Positions 1-8,778 of a stretch of DNA of 64,000 nucleotides are shown in pieces. The DNA is taken from positions 1-64,000 of the forward strand of contig QQUN01000054.1 of the NCBI GenBank assembly GCA_008501585.1, given 5' to 3'. The DNA comes from Pseudomonadota bacterium (GTDB taxonomy: Bacteria > Pseudomonadota > Gammaproteobacteria > Burkholderiales > Rhodocyclaceae). Within the stretch, counting starts at the first letter, position 1, and every line of letters starts with the position of its first letter. The notes under the pieces are model-generated. The model saw only the letters and a list, made by a program, of their open reading frames with translations, did not search any database and was not told where the DNA came from. Both the position numbers and the translations under genes were made by a program.

Positions 1-158
1 GGCATGAAGTACAGCCAGTGCCGCAGGCCGGGCGGCGGCGTGCCGACCGGCGGGCGTTCGGCGGGGCGGGCTAAGGTCGCCGACAGGGCGGCGTAGGGCG
101 TCGCGGTGGCGATGTCGGAGGCCGCTTCCGAGCGGCCGATCCAGTCCTTGAGATTCAT
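1..158 (-). CDS. Acyl-CoA hydratase of the HTD2 / FAS1-like dehydratase family, N-terminal fragment
   Basis: The first 52 residues of a protein that runs off the left edge. The N-terminus (MNLKDWIGRSE, then a Pro-rich linker and LRHWLYFMP) looks like 3-methylfumaryl-CoA / itaconyl-CoA hydratase proteins, which hydrate methylfumaryl-type CoA esters in the cytoplasm. The start ATG is at 158. It lies 102 bases downstream of the tctA-tctB fusion on the same strand and may end the same operon. Recognition is from a short N-terminal signature only, so substrate specificity is inference. Confidence 0.55.
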   Translation of the reverse strand, partial: MNLKDWIGRSEAASDIATATPYAALSATLARPAERPPVGTPPPGLRHWLYFM

Positions 159-259
159 GGTGTTGCGTCCTCTGTCAGGTTCGGGGCGGGGCCCTGTCCG
201 CGACATGTGCCGCGGGCAGGGGCCGGATCAGGAAGAATCGCGCAATCCGATCGGCCGGC

Positions 260-2272
260 TCACTTGAGCGGCCACGGCATATCGACGTAGTGCTGCAGCA
301 CGCCGGCCGGGAAGTCGAGCGTCAGGTAGTGGCCGAGGGTGGTCATGAAGGCGATGCACAGGCCGGTGTAGATCAGGCTGCGCAGCACGCCGAGTTGGGT
401 GCGCACCATCAGGAAGCTCATGATGAAGATGGCGATCGAGATCATGAAACCGAGCAGCGAGGTCATGCCGAACAGGAACACGAACCAGCCCACTGACGGC
501 CACACCGAGGTGCCGTCGTCGATGCCCTTGGCCCGGGCGGCCACTTCCTGGTCGAAGTGCGAACTGTGGCCCGGCTTGCCGACGACCAGCATCATCACCA
601 TGTAGGCGGTGAAGATGACCATCAGCACCGAGGTGTAGAACGGGAACACCGAGCCGAGGAAACTCAGCGGTGCGCTGCTCAGCACGCCGTACAGGAAGGT
701 GCCCAGCAGCAGCGTGGCGAACACGATCTGCGGGCGACGTTCGGCCTTGTTGGCACCACCGAGCACGGGCTTGTCGGTTTCCTCGCCGCGGGCTTCCTTG
801 GTCACCGCGCCTTCTTCCGACACGCGGCTGCGCAGGGCCATCAGCGTGGACACGATGGTCAGTGCGCCGATGATCAGCACGCCCGGGCGCTGCACGAACT
901 CCCAGCCGTAGAACTGCAGGGCCTGGTACAGGTAGTTCTCGGCCTGGCTGGAGAGCACGAAGCCGATCAGGAAGGCGGGGCGGGGCCAGCCGAAGCGGCG
1001 CAGGAAGATGCCGACGATGCCCACCGCAAACAGCACCAGCAGATCGGTCAGATCGCGCCGCGCCTGGAAAGCCGCGAAGCAGATGATCATGATCATGAAG
1101 GGCGCGATCAGGTTGAACGGCACGAAGGTCAGGCGGGCGATTGGCACGGCCAGGAAGAAGCAGATGGCGGCGCCGACGATGCTCGAGAAGGCCAGCGTCC
1201 AGGCGATGGTGTAGGTCAGCTCGAGGTCGGTGGTGACCATCGACGGGCCGGGCTGCAGGCCGAGCAGCACCATGCCGCCGAGGAACACGGCCATGCTGCC
1301 CGAACCGGGAATGCCGAACAGCAGGGTCGGCATCAGCGCGCCGCCTTGCAGCGCGTTGTTGGCCGATTCGGGCGCGATCACGCCCTTGATTTCGCCCTTG
1401 CCGAAATTGGACGCATCCTTGCTGGTCTGCGCGGCATGGCCATAGGCGATCCAGTCCACCACGCCGCCGCCGAGGCCCGGAATGGAACCGATGAAGGTGC
1501 CCAGCGCCGAGCAGCGCAGCACCAGGAACCAGTGCCGGAAGGTGTCGGCCACGCCCTGCAGCCAGCCGGCGCCGAGGCCGGACTTGGCGGCGATCGGACG
1601 GGAGCGGCGGACCAGTTCGGCGATCTCGGGGATGGCGAACAGCCCCAGGCCGATGATGACCAGCGGCACGCCGTCGATCAGGTAGTCGATGCCGAGGTCG
1701 AAACGGCTCTCGCCGGTGGCGGGGGCGGCACCGATGGCGCCGACCATCAGACCCAGGCCGCAGGCAATGACGCCGCGCATGATGCTCTCGCCGGCCAGCA
1801 CGCCGACCACCGACAGCCCGAGCAGGGCGAACATGAACAGTTCGGCGGTGGTGAAGGACAGGATCAGCGGTTTGGCGACGACCACGAAGCCGGTCAGCAT
1901 CACCGCGCCGAACACGCCGCCGAGCAGGGAGGCGGAGAACGCGGCGCTCAAGGCGCGGGCGGCCTGGCCTTTTTTGGCCAGCGGGAATCCGTCCAGCACG
2001 GTCGCCTGGCTGGCGCTGGAGCCGGGAATGCCCATGAGCACCGAGGTGAAGGTGTCGCCGGTGGGGATCACGGCGACCATGCCGACGAGCATGGCCAGCG
2101 CGGAGACCGGGTCCATGCCGTAGATGAATGGCATCAGCAGAGACATGCCGGCGATGCCGCCGAGGCCGGGCAGGATGCCCACGCCGAGGCCGACGACGAT
2201 GCCCAGCAGCATGTAGGCGAAGTGCTGAAACGAGAGGAGGCCGACAAAGGCACTCTGCATGGCTTCTAGCAT
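260..2272 (-). CDS. tctA: Tripartite tricarboxylate transporter, TctA large permease fused to a TctB-like small subunit
   Basis: A 670-residue inner-membrane protein. Residues 1 to about 480 are a complete TctA permease, with the family-typical glycine/proline-rich loops near the start (GILPGLGGIAG) and in the middle (GSIPGLGGGVVDW). A charged linker at about 480-513 leads into about 157 residues with four hydrophobic segments that look like TctB, normally a separate gene. TctA alone is about 500 residues, so the length itself supports fusion. It uses the TctC receptor encoded just upstream to import carboxylates with a cation gradient. The start ATG at 2272 has a GGAG six bases before it. 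The exact substrate cannot be read from sequence. Confidence 0.9.
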   Translation of the reverse strand: MLEAMQSAFVGLLSFQHFAYMLLGIVVGLGVGILPGLGGIAGMSLLMPFIYGMDPVSALAMLVGMVAVIPTGDTFTSVLMGIPGSSASQATVLDGFPLAKKGQAARALSAAFSASLLGGVFGAVMLTGFVVVAKPLILSFTTAELFMFALLGLSVVGVLAGESIMRGVIACGLGLMVGAIGAAPATGESRFDLGIDYLIDGVPLVIIGLGLFAIPEIAELVRRSRPIAAKSGLGAGWLQGVADTFRHWFLVLRCSALGTFIGSIPGLGGGVVDWIAYGHAAQTSKDASNFGKGEIKGVIAPESANNALQGGALMPTLLFGIPGSGSMAVFLGGMVLLGLQPGPSMVTTDLELTYTIAWTLAFSSIVGAAICFFLAVPIARLTFVPFNLIAPFMIMIICFAAFQARRDLTDLLVLFAVGIVGIFLRRFGWPRPAFLIGFVLSSQAENYLYQALQFYGWEFVQRPGVLIIGALTIVSTLMALRSRVSEEGAVTKEARGEETDKPVLGGANKAERRPQIVFATLLLGTFLYGVLSSAPLSFLGSVFPFYTSVLMVIFTAYMVMMLVVGKPGHSSHFDQEVAARAKGIDDGTSVWPSVGWFVFLFGMTSLLGFMISIAIFIMSFLMVRTQLGVLRSLIYTGLCIAFMTTLGHYLTLDFPAGVLQHYVDMPWPLK

Positions 2273-2298
2273 TGGAAACTCCAGTTGTGGATGGCTGT

Positions 2299-2335
2299 GC
2301 CGTCAGCGAGGCGAGCGAGGTGCCTCACTGACGGC
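2299..2335 (-). promoter_or_regulatory. Intercistronic hairpin between tctC and tctA-tctB
   Basis: The arms GCCGTCAGCGAGGC (2299-2312) and GCCTCACTGACGGC (2322-2335) form a 14-bp stem with one mismatch and a 9-nt loop. It sits between the tctC stop and the tctA start and is not followed by a U-run. An intercistronic stem of this kind may protect the upstream receptor message or reduce read-through into the permease. That role is inference. Confidence 0.5.
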
Positions 2336-2343
2336 GCTCAGCG

Positions 2344-3447
2344 TCAGAAGCGCGCGTTGTACTCTTTTTCGAGCAGCGCACGGACCCAGTCGCGGGCCTT
2401 CGGATCGATGGTGGTGCCTTCCTTGAAGAGCGCCTCGCCGGCCTTGTCGGTGACCTGCTCGTAGCCACCGAGGGCTTCTTCTTTCGCTGCGAGGTATTCC
2501 GGGTCCTGTTTCATTTTGCGCACGGCGGCACGATAGGCCTCGACGATGTTGGCCGGCGTGTCCTTGGGCAGCACCAACAGCTTCTGGGCCGGGAAGCCGG
2601 CGATCAGGAAGGACTTGAACGCTTCCCACTCGGTGCCCTCGGGCTTCTTGCCGGTGACCATCTCGATGGCTTCGCCGATGTGCGGCAGCTCGGGGAAGTT
2701 CGGGTCGCGGATGAGCTTGCCGTCGTCGTCGGTGGTGCCCCAGCTGAACAGCGGCACGGCCTTGCCTTCCTGTACGATGGGTAGCGAGCTCTTCAGGTAG
2801 GCCGAGGTGGTCTGGTAGTCGATGTTGGCTTCACCGCGCTCAAAGGCCAGGCGGCCTTCACCACGGCTCTTCATGCCGAAGACATGATGCACATCGAGGC
2901 CGAGCAGACGGAAGCCGAGCAGCGGAACCAGGTCGAGCGAGGTGGCGCCCTGGCTGCCATAGACCAGACGCTGGCCCTTGAGCTTGCCCAGGTCGGCAAG
3001 CGACTTCACGCCGAGGCTGCTGCTGATGTAGGCGACGCCGCCGGTGGGGGCGGCGAGCACGACTTGCCAGTCCTTGTAGTCGTACTTCACGCGCGGATCA
3101 TTGAGCAGGTAGGGGAACTGGGTCGAACCCGAGGTGCCCAGGATGCTCAGGCCGTCCGGCTTGGCGCGCGAGGCGAACTGGTTGGCGCCGGTGATCGAGC
3201 CGCCGCCGGGCTGGTTCTTGACCACGATGGTCGGCTGGCCGGGCAGATGCCGTGACAGGAAGGGGGCGTTGAAGCGCGCCCAGGTGTCCGAGCCGCCGCC
3301 GACGCCGAAGGGCATCACGAATTCGATGGTCTGGCCGGAAAAGTCGACCTGGCTGGCCATGGCCGGCATGGGCGACAGGAAGGTGGCAGTGGCCAGCGCG
3401 ACCGACAGGCCGAGGAAATGGCGGCGATGAATGGGTTTTTGGGTCAT
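2344..3447 (-). CDS. tctC: Tripartite tricarboxylate transporter substrate-binding protein (Bug/TctC family)
   Basis: A 367-residue periplasmic solute receptor. The N-terminus carries a twin-arginine-like export signal (RRHFLGL followed by a hydrophobic stretch and AMA at about residues 30-32). The mature part has typical Bug-family features: an IEFVMPFGVGGGSD strand-loop near residue 40, NQPGGGS near 83, and a C-terminal helical region. A strong GGAGGAG site lies just before the ATG. It is the receptor for the adjacent TctA-TctB fusion. At 367 residues it is somewhat longer than the usual 320-330. Bug proteins bind diverse carboxylates, so the ligand is unknown. Confidence 0.88.
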   Translation of the reverse strand: MTQKPIHRRHFLGLSVALATATFLSPMPAMASQVDFSGQTIEFVMPFGVGGGSDTWARFNAPFLSRHLPGQPTIVVKNQPGGGSITGANQFASRAKPDGLSILGTSGSTQFPYLLNDPRVKYDYKDWQVVLAAPTGGVAYISSSLGVKSLADLGKLKGQRLVYGSQGATSLDLVPLLGFRLLGLDVHHVFGMKSRGEGRLAFERGEANIDYQTTSAYLKSSLPIVQEGKAVPLFSWGTTDDDGKLIRDPNFPELPHIGEAIEMVTGKKPEGTEWEAFKSFLIAGFPAQKLLVLPKDTPANIVEAYRAAVRKMKQDPEYLAAKEEALGGYEQVTDKAGEALFKEGTTIDPKARDWVRALLEKEYNARF

Positions 3448-3475
3448 GGTTGCTCCTCCAGGTATGTTGTTCAGT

Positions 3476-3565
3476 TCAGTGCTGAGTATGGGAAAGCCCG
3501 TGGGCTCGGGTGCCTGATCTCTCCGGATCCTGGGCGTGAGGTTGCAAGCAATGGTGCATGTTCAT
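3476..3565 (-). CDS. Possible 29-residue small protein upstream of tctC
   Basis: A 30-codon reading frame in the 180-base gap between the tautomerase gene and tctC. Its ATG at 3565 is preceded by GGGAGGAG with a 7-base spacer, as good a ribosome site as those of the flanking genes. The predicted peptide starts MNMHHCLQPH and is rich in histidine (6 of 29), with no hydrophobic segment. No family is recognised. It could be a translated leader that couples expression to tctC, or a chance frame. Confidence 0.3.
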   Translation of the reverse strand: MNMHHCLQPHAQDPERSGTRAHGLSHTQH

Positions 3566-3626
3566 GGGGTGTCTCCTCCCGTTCGCGTTGTGCTTGCCCT
3601 GATGGGGCCGTGTGCGGTCATGCGGC

Positions 3627-4712
3627 TTAGCCGACCTGGCGATGAGGCACCAGGACCGTGCCGCTGAGCAGCGGCCGGGCGGTGGTGACCAGACTGGCGC
3701 GCTTGATGGCCGGGATGCCCTGCGCGTCGTGGCCGGCGATGTCGATGTCGAAGGCCATGGTGCCGCTGGGGTGTTCGATGATGATGTGCCCGAGTTGGCG
3801 GGCGTCGAGTTCGACCACATCCTCGGCCACCGAGCCGGTGACATGGCAGGCGGTGGCCAGCGCCAGTGCGCCGGAGATGCCGAAGGTGGCGTGGCACCAT
3901 TTCGGCGAAAAGTAGCGCGCGGCGATGTTGCCGCCGTTGCGCGGCGAGGCCACGATGGCGATCTTGGGCAGGGCCACGCTCTCGCGGTCTTCGAGCCCCA
4001 TCAAGCTGGCCGCTGCCAGGCGAATGGCCTTGAGTCGCTCGGAAAACACCGTGTCGGCGTCGAGATCCGCCTTGGATTCGTGGCCGGTCTTGCCCAGCGC
4101 CTCGGCCTTGACCAGCACCAGCGGAATGGCGCAATCGATGCAGGTGACGTCGACATCGCCGATCGTGTCGCGCACCTTGCCCGTCGGCAGCAGCACGCCG
4201 GTGCGTGTGCCGGCCGGGTCGAGGAAGCGCATCTGGATCGGCGCGAAGCTGCCCGGCACGCCATCGAGCCGGCAGTTGCCGTCGTAGGTGAGCTTGCCGC
4301 CGGGGGTCTGCACCGTGACTTCGGCGATCTTGCCGCTGTTGAGGTTGAGGATGCGCAGCGTGGTGGTGGGCGAGGTGGTGGGAATCAGGCCCGCGTCGAT
4401 GGCGAAGGGCGCCACGCCGGCGAGCATGTTGCCGCTGTTCGGCCGCACGTCGACGAAGTTGCGGGCCACCGACACTTGCGCAAACAGATGCTCGAGGTCG
4501 GCGTCCGGCCGGCTCGACGGCCCGACGATCACCACCTTGCTGCTCTGGCTGTCGCCGCCGCCCATGCCGTCGACCTGGCGCAGATCCGGAGACCCCATGG
4601 CCGCCAGCAGCACGCGATCACGTGCTGCCGTGTCTGCGGGCAAGTCCTGAGCGAGGAAGAACAGGCCTTTTGACGAGCCGCCTCGCATCAGCACACAGGG
4701 TATCCTTTCCAT
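3627..4712 (-). CDS. 4-oxalomesaconate tautomerase-like protein (PrpF/GalD family)
   Basis: A 361-residue cytoplasmic isomerase. The N-terminal signature IPCVLMRGGSSKGLFF and the GNMLAGVAPFAI segment are characteristic of the PrpF superfamily, which moves double bonds in substituted aconitate- or oxalomesaconate-like acids through a two-domain diaminopimelate epimerase-like fold. The best resemblance is to 4-oxalomesaconate tautomerase of the gallate/protocatechuate 4,5-cleavage route; PrpF of the methylcitrate cycle is the alternative. The ATG at 4712 is chosen because GGAG lies 8 bases before it; an upstream in-frame ATG at 4730 has weaker support. It faces a divergent LysR gene and leads the tct genes, which suggests a joint uptake and catabolic role. 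Confidence 0.8.
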   Translation of the reverse strand: MERIPCVLMRGGSSKGLFFLAQDLPADTAARDRVLLAAMGSPDLRQVDGMGGGDSQSSKVVIVGPSSRPDADLEHLFAQVSVARNFVDVRPNSGNMLAGVAPFAIDAGLIPTTSPTTTLRILNLNSGKIAEVTVQTPGGKLTYDGNCRLDGVPGSFAPIQMRFLDPAGTRTGVLLPTGKVRDTIGDVDVTCIDCAIPLVLVKAEALGKTGHESKADLDADTVFSERLKAIRLAAASLMGLEDRESVALPKIAIVASPRNGGNIAARYFSPKWCHATFGISGALALATACHVTGSVAEDVVELDARQLGHIIIEHPSGTMAFDIDIAGHDAQGIPAIKRASLVTTARPLLSGTVLVPHRQVG

Positions 4713-4779
4713 CCGCCGGTCTCCTTCCATGTGTTTCGTTTGATGGCATCTTAGAAGCAGCCCGGAAGCGAATGAAATG

Positions 4780-4827
4780 CAATAAATGGCGTTATTGATT
4801 CTATACTCGCATAAGTGCCATTTATTG
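4780..4827. promoter_or_regulatory. Palindromic operator in the LysR/tautomerase divergent region
   Basis: A perfect 11-bp inverted repeat, CAATAAATGGC (4780-4790) and GCCATTTATTG (4817-4827), brackets a 26-base AT-rich centre that contains a shorter TTAT...ATAA dyad (4792-4795 and 4811-4814). It ends 11 bases before the LysR start codon and lies upstream of the tautomerase gene on the other strand. The position fits a LysR-type autoregulatory and activation site. Binding by the adjacent regulator is inference. Confidence 0.6.
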
Positions 4828-4838
4828 AGGACGGCGGG

Positions 4839-5729
4839 ATGAAGATCGACTTTGACGGTATCCAGGCGTTTGTCGTGATTGCCGAGCTGGGCGGCTTCAG
4901 CAAGGCGGCCGAACATCTGCATGTGACGCAGACGGCGCTGACCCGTCGCCTCCAGAAGCTCGAGGCCTACCTTGGGCTGAAGCTGCTCGACCGTACCACG
5001 CGTTATGTGGAGCTTACCGCCGTGGGCCGCGACTTCCTGCCACAGGCGCGCTCGATCGTCAGCGAAATGACCGTCGCCGTGAGCCGGCTCAAGGACATGT
5101 CGCTGCAGGCCAAGGGCGGATTCACGCTGGCCTGCGTGCCGACCATGGCCTCGCATGTCCTGCCAGCAGCAATCCGGCGCTATAAGGAAAGCCATGCCGG
5201 CAACCGGATCCGGCTCATCGACGCCACCGCCTTCGAAGTGCGTGACGCCGTGTTGCACGGCCAGGCCGAGCTGGGCATCGGGGTGCCCACTGAGCGCCAT
5301 CCCGAGTTGCTGGAAACTGCGCTGCTCGAAGAGCCCCTGATGTTCTTCTGTCGCGAAGAACACCCGCTGAGCGCGCGTGCCGCGGTGACCTGGTCGGACA
5401 TGCGCGAGGCCGAACTGGTGGTGGTCAGCAGCATGACCGCCACGCGCGTATTTACCGACTACCAACTGGCGAAGCGGGGCATCAGCCTGAAAGGTGCCTT
5501 TGAGGTGCAACACCATGCGACGGCGATCAGCCTTGTTGCGGCCGGTGTCGGCACCGCGATTTTGCCCGCGTCCTCCTTCGAGGAGGGCGCCCGCCCCGGG
5601 GTGCGCCGCATCCTGCTGACCGGCCCGACGATCAAGCGCAAGATCGTGATCCTGCGCAAACGAAACACCACCCTGTCGCCCGCCGCCAGCGCGTTCTTTG
5701 ACGTGTTGCAGGATCAGGCCCGGGCGTGA
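4839..5729 (+). CDS. LysR-family transcriptional regulator
   Basis: A 296-residue DNA-binding regulator. Residues 1 to about 60 form the winged helix-turn-helix (GGFSKAAEHLHVTQTALTRRLQKLE), followed by a periplasmic-binding-protein-like effector domain to about residue 290. The start at 4839 is chosen over an upstream in-frame ATG at 4815 because GAGG precedes it by 8 bases and the upstream ATG falls inside the operator palindrome. It is divergent from the tautomerase/tct operon, so it very likely controls those genes in response to the imported acid or a metabolite of it. Confidence 0.9.
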   Translation: MKIDFDGIQAFVVIAELGGFSKAAEHLHVTQTALTRRLQKLEAYLGLKLLDRTTRYVELTAVGRDFLPQARSIVSEMTVAVSRLKDMSLQAKGGFTLACVPTMASHVLPAAIRRYKESHAGNRIRLIDATAFEVRDAVLHGQAELGIGVPTERHPELLETALLEEPLMFFCREEHPLSARAAVTWSDMREAELVVVSSMTATRVFTDYQLAKRGISLKGAFEVQHHATAISLVAAGVGTAILPASSFEEGARPGVRRILLTGPTIKRKIVILRKRNTTLSPAASAFFDVLQDQARA

Positions 5730-5890
5730 TTGCCTATTGTTCTGTTTTCCTTAACAGTGTTTCTGTGAGGTAGCGGTTTTTCAGCGCGGGCGACTCGGCT
5801 AATGTTTTCGCCCGTGCCCGTCTGTTCGCCGCGGGCGTGGCGGACGGGTTCCCGAACGCCTTTCTCCCGCCTCTGGTATCGTCCCGGGCC

Positions 5891-6807
<917 letters not shown>

Positions 6808-6811
<4 letters not shown>

Positions 6812-7569
6812 ATCTGTATGCCATCAAGGCCATCTACCGTTTCGAGATGGCGCGTGCCTGGCGCACGCTGACCCAAAGCATCATCTCGCCGGTGCTGTCG
6901 ACCTCGCTGTATTTCGTGGTCTTCGGTGCCGCCATCGGTTCGCGCATTCCAGAGGTGGAGGGGGTGAGCTACGGCAGCTTCATCGTGCCGGGCCTGATCA
7001 TGCTCTCGCTGCTCACGCAGAGCATTGCCAATGCCTCGTTCGGCATCTATTTTCCGCGCTTTACCGGCACCATCTACGAGGTGTTGTCGGCGCCGGTGTC
7101 CTACCTGGAAATCGTGGTCGCCTACGTGGGCGCGGCGGCGAGCAAATCGCTGATTCTGGGCACCATCATCCTCGCCACGGCGGGGCTGTTCGTGGACATC
7201 CGCATCGAGCATCCGCTGTGGATGCTGCTGTTTTTCGTGCTCACCGCGATCACCTTCAGCCTGCTCGGTTTCATCATCGGCATCTGGGCCGACGGCTTCG
7301 AGAAGCTGCAACTGGTGCCGATGCTGATCGTCACCCCGCTGACCTTCCTCGGCGGCAGCTTCTACTCCATCAACATGCTGCCGCCGTTCTGGCAGACGGT
7401 GACGCTGTTCAATCCGGTGGTGTACCTGGTCAGCGGCTTTCGCTGGAGCTTCTATGGCATTGCCGATGTGAGCCCCGCGCTGAGCCTGGGGATGACGGTG
7501 TTTTTCCTCGCCGCCTGCATTGTGCTGGTGGGGTGGATCTTCAAGACCGGATACCGCCTGAAACCATGA
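6808..7569 (+). CDS. ABC-2 type transporter permease (YadH/NodJ-like)
   Basis: A 253-residue inner-membrane protein with six predicted hydrophobic segments and the ABC-2 hallmark region near the C-terminal third ([21 protein letters not shown]). It partners with the ATPase immediately upstream, with which it shares a 4-base overlap, and its own stop overlaps the following glutathione S-transferase gene in the same ATGA fashion. Length is normal for the family. Confidence 0.9.
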
Positions 7570-8186
7570 GGCCGATCCTGTACTCGTTCCGCCGCTGCCC
7601 CTACGCCATCCGGGCGCGGCTGGCCCTGTGGCAGGCGGGCGTGGTGGTGGCGCTGCGCGAGGTGGTGCTGCGCGACAAGCCGGCGCACTTGCTGGAACTC
7701 TCGCCCAAGGGCACGGTGCCGGTGATGCGCCTGCCCGACGGCCGGGTGCTGGAGGAGAGCCTCGACATCATGTACTGGGCGCTCCAGCAGAACGACCCGG
7801 ACGGCTGGTTGAGCGCGGGCGACAGCGCCGAGCAGGCGGCGCTTGTCACGCGCAACGACGTCGATTTCAAGCCGCTGCTCGACCGCTACAAATACGCCGA
7901 GCGTTTCCCCGAAAAGCCCCCGGCCGCCTGGCGGAAAGCGGCGATTGCCGCGCATCTGGCCGATCTCGAAACCCGCCTGGCCGGCCGGGCCTATCTGTTT
8001 GGCGACACCCCATCGCTGGCCGACGCGGCACTGTTTCCCTTTGTGCGCCAGTTCGCGGCGGTGGATCCGGCGTGGTTCGAATCGGCGCCGCTGCCGGCCT
8101 TGCGCCGCTGGCTGAATGCCTGGCTGGCCTCGCCCTTGTTCGCGGCGGTGATGGTGCGCCACCGCACCTGGCAGGAGCCGCGCTGA
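7566..8186 (+). CDS. Glutathione S-transferase family protein
   Basis: A 206-residue cytoplasmic protein with a thioredoxin-fold N-terminal domain containing a possible catalytic cysteine in RRCPYA (Cys11), a cis-proline in GTVPVM and the EESLDIM glutathione-contact segment, then a helical C-terminal domain. The start at 7566 overlaps the permease stop by 4 bases, making it the third gene of the exporter operon. Cys-type GSTs of this kind act in thiol-dependent reduction or deglutathionylation. The coupling to an exporter may indicate conjugate export, which is inference. Confidence 0.8.
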   Translation: MRPILYSFRRCPYAIRARLALWQAGVVVALREVVLRDKPAHLLELSPKGTVPVMRLPDGRVLEESLDIMYWALQQNDPDGWLSAGDSAEQAALVTRNDVDFKPLLDRYKYAERFPEKPPAAWRKAAIAAHLADLETRLAGRAYLFGDTPSLADAALFPFVRQFAAVDPAWFESAPLPALRRWLNAWLASPLFAAVMVRHRTWQEPR

Positions 8187-8187
8187 G

Positions 8188-8700
8188 TCAGTCCGTTGGC
8201 GGCTCCAGCACGGCCAGCAGCCTGGCGAGCTGAGCGTCCAGCGCGCTGCGCGATGCCGTGTCCAGTGGCGCGAGAATTCTCCGTTCGTTCTCCAGATGGG
8301 CCTCCACGGCCTTGTCGATCAAGGCCTGGCCGGCAGGCGTGAGCTTGACCCGCTTGCTGCGTGCGTCCGCCGGGTCGGGTTCGCGCACGATCCAGCCGCG
8401 GGCTTCGAGCCCTTGCAGACGGTGGGTCATGGTGCCGGAGGTGATCATCAGCGAGTTGAACAGCGCGGTCGGGCTCAGGCAGTAGGGCGCGCCGGCGCGA
8501 CGCAGCGTGGCCAGCACGTCGAACTCGCCGCGACCGATCCCGAAGGCGCTGAACGCCGTCTCCAGCTCGCGCTGCATCAAGGCCGCGCAGCGCGCCAGCC
8601 GGCCGATCACGCCCATCGGCGCCAGATCCAGCTCCGGTCGTTCGCGGCGCCACTGCGCCAGGATGGTATCGATGGCATCGCCCTGCGTCGGTCCGTTCAT
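8188..8700 (-). CDS. MarR-family transcriptional regulator
   Basis: A 170-residue dimeric winged-helix repressor. The recognition region (LSPTALFNSLMITSGTMTHRLQGLEARGWIVRE, near residues 75-107) and the wing (PDPADARSKRVKLTPAG) are typical. It is divergent from an EamA-type transporter, with 78 bases between start codons that hold two related palindromes. It most likely represses itself and the transporter until a small-molecule ligand is bound. It converges on the glutathione S-transferase gene with a single base between stop codons. Confidence 0.88.
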   Translation of the reverse strand: MNGPTQGDAIDTILAQWRRERPELDLAPMGVIGRLARCAALMQRELETAFSAFGIGRGEFDVLATLRRAGAPYCLSPTALFNSLMITSGTMTHRLQGLEARGWIVREPDPADARSKRVKLTPAGQALIDKAVEAHLENERRILAPLDTASRSALDAQLARLLAVLEPPTD

Positions 8701-8718
8701 CGGTTATTCCTCTAATTG

Positions 8719-8732
8719 TCTTGAATTCAAGA
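8719..8732. promoter_or_regulatory. MarR-type operator, copy 1
   Basis: TCTTGAATTCAAGA is a perfect 14-bp palindrome, extended by near-symmetric A/T bases (the surrounding 16 bases read GTCTTGAATTCAAGAT). It lies 18 bases before the marR start codon on the opposite strand and shares the half-site TCTTGAA with copy 2. A site of this type fits direct MarR binding; not tested. Confidence 0.6.
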
Positions 8733-8754
8733 TAAACCCGTGTCAGGCTTCATT

Positions 8755-8774
8755 TTATCTTGAAGTGAAGATAA
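8755..8774. promoter_or_regulatory. MarR-type operator, copy 2
   Basis: The arms TTATCTT (8755-8761) and AAGATAA (8768-8774) flank GAAGTG. The right arm ends 4 bases before the EamA start codon and covers its ribosome-binding region, so occupancy would be expected to block transporter expression. It shares the TCTTGAA/AAGATAA half-sites with copy 1. Confidence 0.6.
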
Positions 8775-8778
8775 ATCC

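Noticed and set aside
557-2269. A long open frame on the plus strand opposite tctA-tctB
   Set aside because: Its composition (Gln/His/Gly/Glu-rich, low complexity) is typical of antisense reading of a GC-rich gene, and the opposite strand has a clear transporter.
5787-5814. CGGGCGA/TCGCCCG stem after the LysR gene as a terminator
   Set aside because: The stem is short with a 14-base loop and no U-run follows, so it cannot be told from chance in GC-rich DNA.
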